From positions 3,996,501 to 4,060,500 of the forward strand of contig CP016211.1 of NCBI GenBank assembly GCA_001931535.1: a DNA stretch of 64,000 nt, read 5' to 3'. Below, piece after piece: positions 58,015 to 64,000 of the stretch. A model generated the notes under the pieces. It was not told the DNA's origin. It saw only the letters and a program-made list of their open reading frames with translations, and searched no databases. The first letter of the stretch is position 1; every line of letters starts with the position of its first letter. A program made the position numbers and the translations under genes. This DNA is from Minicystis rosea (GTDB taxonomy: Bacteria; Myxococcota_A; Polyangia; Polyangiales; Polyangiaceae).

Positions 58015-59124
58015 TCAGGTGCGTGGTTCGGAGGAGGATGCGGTGAGCGTGGTCCACAGGCCGCGGCCTTCGTGGGCCGCGAGCGCGAGACCGAGCCCGC
58101 CCACGATCAACATCAAGGCCGAAGGCGGCATCTCCATGGCGCCGTGCGCGCAGAGCGCGAGTGCCACGGCGGCGCCGAGCGGGCCGGCTGCGCCGCGCGC
58201 GAAGAGGGCCCAGCCCGCGACGAGCGGCGCGAGGAAGGCCACGAAGATCTGGAACGCGATGGGGATCGCAGGATCGGGGCGCGAGGTGAGCCGCACCGCC
58301 ATGCGCCACAAGAGGACGTCGATCGGGCGAAAGTCGTCGCGGCCGGCGAGCGCTTGGCGCGTGCACACGAGCGCGAAGGCCAAGATCGCCACCGACGCCG
58401 GTGACGTGAGGCGCCGCGAGCGCGAGCCGATCCACCCGATCGCGGTGGCCACCGCGAGGGCATCGCCGAGGAACGCCGCCGTCGCCAACGCGCGCGAGAA
58501 CGGCGCGAGACGCGCACCGCCCTGCATCGCCGCTTGAAACGCGAGGCCGACCCCCACGAGCCGAACGAGGCCGGCCGCGGCGACCAGCACCACGACGAGC
58601 GCAGGACCGCGCGCATACGGCGAGCGCAGCGCGGCCGGAGCCGCCAAGAGCGTGAGCAAGGCCGCACTGCCACCGACGAGCGCGGCGCTCAGCTCGGGCA
58701 CGGCTTGATGTACGGCCCACGCGGTCGGGAGGATGGCGAACCCGCCGAGGGTGATCGCGCCGAGGCGCGCGGCGATGGGCAAGCGGCTCCGCGCCGCCGC
58801 GAAGACCGCGACGATGGCCAAGAGCATGGCCGCGAAGGCGAACACCTGCGAGATGATGGCGCCCGCGAGCGCGGTGTAGTGCACGAGACCGCCGAGGCCC
58901 ACGCCCGCACCGGCCAACGCAGGCGCAAACGCCCGACCGACGCCGAGCGCCACCAGCGCGGCGAGCGCGAGCGGCCACATCGCGCTCAAGAGCGGAAGCT
59001 CGAGGCCCGTCACGGACTGCGACGACGGCGGCTCGGCGTCGCCGCGGGTCGAAGCAGGACGCCGAGATTCGAGGCCGGAGGCCTCGGCGGGGCTTTGACG
59101 ATCGTCGCTCACCCGCGATCCCAT
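58015..59124 (-). CDS. Multi-pass integral membrane protein, function unknown
   Basis: A 369-residue protein with a polar N-terminus of about 45 residues and then about ten hydrophobic helices rich in Ala/Leu/Val. No catalytic motif stands out; a conserved-looking loop is RDDFRPIDVLLWRMAVRLTS near 275-294. It overlaps the YbjN-like gene upstream: the GTG at 59112 forms a GTGA with that gene's stop, and the ATG at 59124 overlaps by 16 bases. Either may be the start. Translational coupling suggests joint action. Confidence 0.82.
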   Translation of the reverse strand: MGSRVSDDRQSPAEASGLESRRPASTRGDAEPPSSQSVTGLELPLLSAMWPLALAALVALGVGRAFAPALAGAGVGLGGLVHYTALAGAIISQVFAFAAMLLAIVAVFAAARSRLPIAARLGAITLGGFAILPTAWAVHQAVPELSAALVGGSAALLTLLAAPAALRSPYARGPALVVVLVAAAGLVRLVGVGLAFQAAMQGGARLAPFSRALATAAFLGDALAVATAIGWIGSRSRRLTSPASVAILAFALVCTRQALAGRDDFRPIDVLLWRMAVRLTSRPDPAIPIAFQIFVAFLAPLVAGWALFARGAAGPLGAAVALALCAHGAMEMPPSALMLIVGGLGLALAAHEGRGLWTTLTASSSEPRT

Positions 59125-59609
59125 ACGCCGGCGGAGCCGCCGAAATCGGCGAAGAGCGCGTCCGAAGCCGACGCGTCGATCAGGTCTTGCATGCGCTTGC
59201 CACCGGCTTCCTCGACGATGCGATCATCGAACTCGTCGGCGAGGAGCGAGAGATCGAGGAGCGCGGTGTTGATCTCGTCCGCGTCCAGCGTCTCGCCGCC
59301 GAGCAACGTGTGGGCGAAGACCACGCACGAGCCCTCGGGCACGTAACCGAACGCACCGAAACGAAGGCGCGCGTTGAGGCGGAGCAGCTTGATGGCCAGG
59401 TCCGGCGTCATCTCGACCCCACGGGCGAGCTGGGCGACGAGCCGCACCAGCGCGCGATCGGGCTCCCACGGCAACACGTGAATGTAGACGTACGCGGTGC
59501 CCTGGCGAACGACGTAGAACCGCGGCTCCACGCGCACGAACGCGGGGGAGCCGGCGAGCGTCTCCTCGATGCGCGCGATCGTGACGCGAACGGCGTTCTC
59601 CTTCGACAT
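59109..59609 (-). CDS. YbjN / secretion-chaperone-like domain protein
   Basis: A 166-residue soluble protein. The sequence VRVEPRFYVVRQGTAYVYIHVLPW, LVRLVAQLARGVEM and LLRLNARLRFGAFGYVPEGS has the alpha-beta pattern of the YbjN/type III chaperone-like fold, which often acts as a small adaptor. The end holds LDLSLLADEFDDRIVEEAGG. The ATG at 59609 gives MSKENAVRVTIARIEETLAG; the frame is open to 59654. TAGAGT lies 8 bases before the ATG with an extended TGA, and there is no ribosome binding site, so it may be leaderless. It is first of a two-gene operon. Confidence 0.8.
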   Translation of the reverse strand: MSKENAVRVTIARIEETLAGSPAFVRVEPRFYVVRQGTAYVYIHVLPWEPDRALVRLVAQLARGVEMTPDLAIKLLRLNARLRFGAFGYVPEGSCVVFAHTLLGGETLDADEINTALLDLSLLADEFDDRIVEEAGGKRMQDLIDASASDALFADFGGSAGVWDRG

Positions 59610-59813
59610 GGCGGCGCACTCTATCAGGGCCTCGCGCAACTGGCACGAGGCCACATCCGGTCCGTCCCTCGAACACGGGTAACCGACGAAACCGACGTCT
59701 GCCCGAAGCGGGATCGCACGATGGTCGGCGATGGGGCGAAGCGCGCGCGTCCACGCCGAGCCCGAATCGGTACGACCCCGGAGACGGCTCGAAAAGGACG
59801 CGCGGCCTCGGGC

Positions 59814-60890
59814 TCAGATCACGCCGGCCGCCACGCGATCGAGCAGCTCGTCGACGGCATGGAAGAGCTGCTCGTTCCCGTTCTGCTCGTAGGCGGCGAG
59901 CTTCTCCTCGCAGGCGGGGATCGCGTCCACGAACGCCTTCACCACGCCGGGATCGGTGAGCCGCGCCGCTTCGCGCCCGAACCCTTCGAGCTCGAGGTAG
60001 CGCGCATTGAGCACCTGCTCGAACTGGTGCGTGAGCGGCACCGCAAGCATCGGCTTGTGCAAGTACACCGCCTCGCCCATCAGCGTGAAGCCGCCGCCCG
60101 CGATCACCCCGCGCGCAGAAGCCAAATCGTCGATGAACCCGGTCTCGCTGAAAGGCCGGTAGCGCAGGTTGCCCTCGACCTGGTCCTCCGTGATGTTCCG
60201 TCGCATGCCGTAGACGCGACACTCGAGGCCCGTCTTCTGGAGGATGTCGGCGAGCCCGTCGTTGCCCTCGGCGGTCTGATAGATGAGCAGATGATCCCCC
60301 GCGCGTCGCTTCGCCGCGAGGATCTCCGGCCGGAGGATGGGCGGCACCAACGTCGTGTCCGGCTTGCGCACCGGCGGCCGGAAGAACGTGGTGATGAGGT
60401 AGTGATTGCAGAAGGGCAGCTTGCCTTTGATGAAGGCCTTGGTGACCTGAAACTCGGTCTCGTGGCCCTTGATGATGGCCTCCGGCAACGTGCAGCGATT
60501 GATGATCTGCATGTTGTCGATCGACAGGATCGGGAGGCGATGAAGCTTGGCGTAGAGGTACGTCCACGACTCGAAATCGCTGACGACGACCTCGGGCTTG
60601 AAGTCCTTGATGAGCTCGAAATAGGCGCCGATGTTCTTGGGGATCCCGGTCGCGCCGCTGAGCACGTTGCTCCACAAGGTCTTGCCGCGGCGGACGCGGT
60701 TCTCCTCGTAGATCATGTGCAGGCCGTGGATGCGGTTCACGCCTTCGAAGCGCTTGGCGAGGAAGTCGGTCGCGCGCCCCGAGGCCATGATCTCGATCTC
60801 GTGCCCCTGCTTCACGAGGTGATCGAGCACGACCCGCGACCTCATCGCGTGCCCCATCCCTTCGCCCACCACGCCGTAGAGGATCTTCAT
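59814..60890 (-). CDS. GT-B glycosyltransferase, MurG/UGT-like
   Basis: A 358-residue enzyme of the glycosyltransferase-28/UGT-like group. It opens MKILYGVVGEGMGHAMRSRV, the Gly-rich acceptor loop typical of this fold, and its C-terminal half has IAGGGFTLMGEAVYLHKPML and VPLTHQFEQVLNARYLE, the sugar-nucleotide binding region. It should move a sugar from a nucleotide donor to a lipid or glycan acceptor; substrates are unknown. The ATG at 60890 has GGAG 6 bases upstream; residues encoded further upstream are not native. It is divergent from the TIM-barrel-like gene at 61007, which could be a functional partner. Confidence 0.88.
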   Translation of the reverse strand: MKILYGVVGEGMGHAMRSRVVLDHLVKQGHEIEIMASGRATDFLAKRFEGVNRIHGLHMIYEENRVRRGKTLWSNVLSGATGIPKNIGAYFELIKDFKPEVVVSDFESWTYLYAKLHRLPILSIDNMQIINRCTLPEAIIKGHETEFQVTKAFIKGKLPFCNHYLITTFFRPPVRKPDTTLVPPILRPEILAAKRRAGDHLLIYQTAEGNDGLADILQKTGLECRVYGMRRNITEDQVEGNLRYRPFSETGFIDDLASARGVIAGGGFTLMGEAVYLHKPMLAVPLTHQFEQVLNARYLELEGFGREAARLTDPGVVKAFVDAIPACEEKLAAYEQNGNEQLFHAVDELLDRVAAGVI

Positions 60891-61006
60891 CTTTCGCTCC
60901 GATCGACTCGACGAGCAGCCCGCCGCGCGGCGCCGAGCCTCGTTCACCGGCGGGAGCGTAACGGCCCGCGGCGTCCTCGGGAAGCGTGGTATAGGTCCCG
61001 CCCACG

Positions 61007-61996
61007 ATGCGCCGCCGGATCTGGTGCGAGACCGTGCCCGCAGAGGAGCTCGCCGCGCCGCCGGTCATCGCGTTGCTCCGGCGATTCGCGGTGGATCCCA
61101 TCGTGGCCGTCTGGCCGGACACCCTCGCGGCCGTGCGCCCGGCGACGCGCCGCCTCGCCGATGAAGGCTTCCGGGTCGCCGTCTGGCCGATGCTCGCCGA
61201 CGCCGACGGCCGCTGGCTCAGCGCCGACAACGCCGCCCGCTTCACGGACTTCACCGAGCGGCTCGCCGATGCGCTGGCACCGGCCGAGATCGTCCTCGAT
61301 CTCGAGCCGCCCATCGCCGCGCTCCGCGAGACCATCGCCGACCGCGCGGTGCTCGCGCACCTGCTCCCCTCGGGCCCCGATCGGGCTTCGTTCCATGCGG
61401 CATACGCCGCGCTCCGCGCGCTCGCGGCGCGCCTCGCCGCGCGCGGGATCGCCGTCTCGTCCGCGGTGGCCGCGCCGATCCTCTTCGATCCGATCGTCGA
61501 TCAACCCGGCGCATGGCAGGCGCGGCTCGGCACGCCGGTCGATGGCATCGCGTGGGATCACGTGAGCCCGATGCTCTACACCTCGATCCTCGAAGGCTGG
61601 TCGCGCGGCTTGCTCTCCCGCGCCGATGCGCGCGCGCTGCTCGGCGTCTTCTGCGAGGCCTCTCTCTCGCGCTTCGGAGCGCGGGCGGGCGCTTCGCTGG
61701 GCGCCGTGGGCGTGGGCGCGTTCGGCGACGAGCCCGTGTACCGATCCCCGTCGGAGCTCTCCGACGACGTGGCCATCGCGCGCGCCGCAGGTATCGACGA
61801 CCTCGCCCTCTTCGAGCTCGGCGGCGTCCTCCGTCGCGCGCCGTCCGAAGCGTGGCTCGAAGCCTTCACCGCGACGCCGGCCGCCGCCTCGATGCCCGCG
61901 CCCACGCTGCGATCACGCGCGGTGCTCGCAGGGCTCCGGGTCGCAGGACGTGCGTTCGCCGCGCTCGGACGGGCCGGCGCCGGCCTCGTGCGCTGA
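61007..61996 (+). CDS. TIM-barrel-like protein, possible glycoside hydrolase
   Basis: A 329-residue protein without signal peptide. The regular spacing of strand-helix units (VDPIVAVWPDTLAAV, FRVAVWPMLAD, AEIVLDLEPPIAAL, GIAVSSAVAAPILFD, IAWDHVSPMLYTSI, DDLALFELGGVL) reads as a beta/alpha barrel, with acidic residues at strand ends (Glu in DLEPP, Glu in LFELGG) as in glycosidases. No family is recognised. TATAGG lies 11 bases before the ATG. It is divergent from the glycosyltransferase. Confidence 0.75.
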   Translation: MRRRIWCETVPAEELAAPPVIALLRRFAVDPIVAVWPDTLAAVRPATRRLADEGFRVAVWPMLADADGRWLSADNAARFTDFTERLADALAPAEIVLDLEPPIAALRETIADRAVLAHLLPSGPDRASFHAAYAALRALAARLAARGIAVSSAVAAPILFDPIVDQPGAWQARLGTPVDGIAWDHVSPMLYTSILEGWSRGLLSRADARALLGVFCEASLSRFGARAGASLGAVGVGAFGDEPVYRSPSELSDDVAIARAAGIDDLALFELGGVLRRAPSEAWLEAFTATPAAASMPAPTLRSRAVLAGLRVAGRAFAALGRAGAGLVR

Positions 61997-62166
61997 CCCC
62001 CGAAAACTGGGCTCCCCGCGTCGCGCGCTCGCGCTCTCTCGGTCCGCGTTCACGCGCGGGCCCACGACGGCACGCGTCAATTTTATCGACGTCAGGTTTC
62101 ACCGTATCCACGTCCTCGTGTACCATCGGCGACACCGGGCGCTGTACGACGCGGGAGTATGAGCCG

Positions 62167-63237
62167 ATGACACTTGTCGATCCTTCGAATCCTTCCCCGC
62201 GCAGGAGAACGGCGCGGCCGCTGTTCGCGACGGCGCTCGCCGCAGGCATCATCGGCCTCTCGCTGCTCACGGGCTCCGCGGCGCACGCGCAGCAACCTTC
62301 GAAAGAAGAGCTGGCCAAGGCCCGCACCGCCTTTCAGGAAGGCGTCGCCCTCGCCGCCGCCAACAACTGCGCCGCCGCGCTCGTGAAGTACAAAGAAGTC
62401 GCGACGGTGAAGATGACCGCACAGGTCTCCTTCAACATCGCCGAATGCGAAGAGCGCCTCGGCAAGCTGGTGCAAGCGCTCGGCAACTACCGCCTCGCCG
62501 TGAGCCAAGCCGGCGAGGAAAAGAACCTCCAGAAGCTCCTCCGCGAAGCCGGCAGCCGCGTCGAGAACATCGAGAACCGCATCCCCAAGCTCACCATCAC
62601 GCGCGGCAAAGGCTCCGAGGCCGCGCAGATCCAGCTCGATGGCACCGAGATCGGCCAATCGCAGCTCGGCGTGCCGATGCCCGTCGATCCCGGCGCCCAC
62701 GTGATCATCGCCAAGGTGGAGGGCAAGGAATACCTCCACGAGAACGTCTCGCTCTCCGAGAAGGAGACGAAGACCTTCGCCGTGAAGGTCGACGTCCCCA
62801 AGCCCAAGATCGAGAAGGCCCCCGTCGATCAAGGCCCCACCGAGCCCCCGCCCCCGCCGCCCAAGTCGCGCGTGCCGGGCATCGTGGTCACGGCCGTCGG
62901 CGGCGCCGCGCTGATCACGGGCCTCGCGGCCATCGGCGTACGACAGGGCGCCATCAGCACGCTCAACGGCATCTGCAAGGACAACAAGTGCCCTGATACG
63001 CAGCAGGCGCACGACGCGGCCAGCAAGGGCAAGACGTTCACGGGCCTCTCCGAGATCATGGTCCCGGTCGGCGTCGCGGCCGCCGTGGTGGGCATCGTGC
63101 TCATCGCCAACGCCGGTCCGCAAAAGGCCAAGACCGAGACGGACGCCGGCAAAGCCGCAAGCAAACCGAAGGTGGATTTCGTGGGCTGGGCCCCGGGGGC
63201 CTCGGTGGGCGGCGCCAGCATCGTGGGGAGCTTCTGA
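62167..63237 (+). CDS. Exported TPR-PEGA domain protein
   Basis: A 356-residue protein. The signal peptide follows a basic start (SPRRRTARPLFATALAAGII ... AAHAQ). Residues about 45-130 are TPR-like (LAKARTAFQEGVALAAANNC, FNIAECEERLGKLVQALGNY). A PEGA-type beta domain follows (IQLDGTEIGQSQLGVPMPVD, then PGAHVIIAKVEGKEY), then a Pro-rich linker and two hydrophobic segments near the end (GIVVTAVGGAALITGLAAIG and VPVGVAAAVVGIVLIANA). Such proteins are frequent in Polyangiales; role unknown. The ATG at 62167 has GGGAG 9 bases upstream. Its stop overlaps the next ATG (TGATG). Confidence 0.85.
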   Translation: MTLVDPSNPSPRRRTARPLFATALAAGIIGLSLLTGSAAHAQQPSKEELAKARTAFQEGVALAAANNCAAALVKYKEVATVKMTAQVSFNIAECEERLGKLVQALGNYRLAVSQAGEEKNLQKLLREAGSRVENIENRIPKLTITRGKGSEAAQIQLDGTEIGQSQLGVPMPVDPGAHVIIAKVEGKEYLHENVSLSEKETKTFAVKVDVPKPKIEKAPVDQGPTEPPPPPPKSRVPGIVVTAVGGAALITGLAAIGVRQGAISTLNGICKDNKCPDTQQAHDAASKGKTFTGLSEIMVPVGVAAAVVGIVLIANAGPQKAKTETDAGKAASKPKVDFVGWAPGASVGGASIVGSF

Positions 63238-63953
63238 TGGGTACTTCTTCCGACAAGACGATGCGCTTCGTGCTCGTGGCTTTCGCGACGATGGGCGCCG
63301 GCATGGTGCTCCCCGCCGCGTGTCTGTTTCCCGATTACACCTTCGATCTGAATGGCACCGGCGGCACGGGCTCGACGAGCTCGTCGACCGGCAGCACGAC
63401 CACGTCGAGCTCGTCGACGACCTCGAGCTCCACGGGGAGCACGACCACGTCGAGCTCGACGAGCAGCACATCTTCCAGCAGCGGGGCGGCGTGCGACACC
63501 GCCGACTGTTCGGATCCCAACTGCCAATCGACGTACGCGTGCGTGGCCCCAGCCCCGAGCGGCTGGCAGGGGCCTTATGCGCTTTATGACGGCGCACCCG
63601 CCAACTTCCAGGGCTGCCCGAGCCAATTCCCGGAGGAAGCCTATGCAGGCAACGGCGAGTTCAGCGCGCAGCCCGCGACCTGCTCCACATGCTCCTGCGG
63701 AGGCGCCACGGGTCAGGTCTGCACGTTTGGCGCGATGCAGGTCGAGGACACCGCCTGCGGCGGCAACAACACCTGCTTGGGAACGCAGAGCGTTCCTGCG
63801 AGCTGGAACGGCGCCTGTTACTACAACTCGGACGGCTACCAGGGCGGCGCGAACGCCAAGACCTGTGGTCCGCAGACGCCCCCAACAACCCGACCTGCGA
63901 TACGGGGACCCAAGACTGCAACCAATCGATCACCGTGGATCAGCTCACGGTGA
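63237..63953 (+). CDS. Exported Cys-rich lipoprotein with Ser/Thr linker, frameshifted and cut by window end
   Basis: The frame encodes a signal peptide (MRFVLVAFATMGAGMVLPAA before Cys29), a Gly/Ser/Thr low-complexity linker (about residues 40-80; DNA 63355-63485) and a Cys-rich domain (CSTCSCGGATGQVC, then NNTCLGTQSVPASWNG). After about 63870 this frame turns Pro/Arg-rich and stops at 63953, while the -1 frame from 63875 to the window end continues with matching composition (DAPNNPTCDTGTQDC, then VDQLTVTGGACSK). A one-base loss near 63862-63874 is the simplest explanation, either real or a sequencing error. The gene is coupled to the TPR-PEGA gene. Family not recognised. Confidence 0.75.
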   Translation: MGTSSDKTMRFVLVAFATMGAGMVLPAACLFPDYTFDLNGTGGTGSTSSSTGSTTTSSSSTTSSSTGSTTTSSSTSSTSSSSGAACDTADCSDPNCQSTYACVAPAPSGWQGPYALYDGAPANFQGCPSQFPEEAYAGNGEFSAQPATCSTCSCGGATGQVCTFGAMQVEDTACGGNNTCLGTQSVPASWNGACYYNSDGYQGGANAKTCGPQTPPTTRPAIRGPKTATNRSPWISSR

Positions 63954-64000
63954 CGGGCGGAGCCTGCTCGAAGAGCCCGCAGACCCCCACGATCAAGCCC
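63875..64000 (+). pseudogene. Continuation of the lipoprotein in the -1 frame, partial
   Basis: This open stretch reads DAPNNPTCDTGTQDCNQSI and onward in the style of the preceding Cys-rich domain and runs off the window. It is probably the true C-terminal part of the gene starting at 63237. Confidence 0.55.

Noticed and set aside
59750..59816. Terminator for the glycosyltransferase gene from pairing of GAGCCCGA with TCGGGCTC
   Set aside because: The pairing spans a loop of about 40 bases and includes the stop codon; too weak to call.
59224..61335. A 703-codon minus-strand frame spanning the YbjN and glycosyltransferase genes
   Set aside because: It is out of frame with both recognisable proteins and Arg/Gly/Pro-rich.

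Overview
The window is very GC-rich and dense with genes. Its repertoire points to a myxobacterium, most likely of the Sorangium/Polyangium/Minicystis side of the order. The signs are Ser/Thr kinases fused to AAA+ or sigma-54 activator modules, glt (adventurous gliding) genes, many TPR and HEAT proteins, Cys-rich lipoproteins with Ser/Thr-Gly linkers, and a DUF420-SCO1 fusion. No rRNA, tRNA, CRISPR array, transposase or phage gene was seen.

Layout. 87-2602 (-): end of an operon of two unrecognised proteins behind a strong promoter. 2871-6833 (+): kinase / degenerate cyclase / AAA / TPR regulator. 7046-7972 (+): GNAT-NTF2 fusion. 8136-31170 (-): gliding-machinery block in the order gltC, gltD, gltE, gltF, gltG, a TPR lipoprotein and a giant gltI (about 3,780 residues). 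Terminators and internal promoters split it into at least three transcription units. 31337-38196: Cys-rich lipoprotein, YraN-like protein, HAMP-like sensor, HEAT protein, large secreted/membrane protein and ftsY. 38656-40615 (+): two outer-membrane beta-barrels matching GltA and GltB. 41110-46647: HEAT protein, then an outer-membrane barrel joined to a 13-heme cytochrome c, a small protein and a lipoprotein with a CX4CH site; this resembles a porin-cytochrome conduit. 46797-53016: FHA-GGDEF cyclase, DUF3105 lipoprotein, repeat-rich gap, and a kinase-TPR-GAF-sigma54 activator. 53309-64000: DUF362 protein, a heme O synthase / 41-residue membrane peptide / DUF420-SCO1 cassette for cytochrome oxidase assembly, membrane and YbjN-like proteins, a glycosyltransferase, a TIM-barrel-like protein, a TPR-PEGA protein and a frameshifted lipoprotein cut by the window end.

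How the genes fit together. The glt block plus gltA/gltB would give most of the envelope-spanning gliding (or the related Nfs spore-coat) machine: outer-membrane barrels A/B, periplasmic TPR proteins C/D, lipoprotein E, small periplasmic F, membrane-spanning FHA/TonB-like G and the giant TPR protein I. No gltH or gltJ candidate lies in the window. The barrel and multiheme cytochrome form a separate redox unit.

Two themes recur and are less expected. Many start codons sit 6-11 bases after a -10-like hexamer with no ribosome binding site, suggesting leaderless mRNAs. Two reading frames in the cytochrome region lack a good ATG/GTG start and have a well-placed CTG. Function calls come from reading motifs by eye; no database search was possible.
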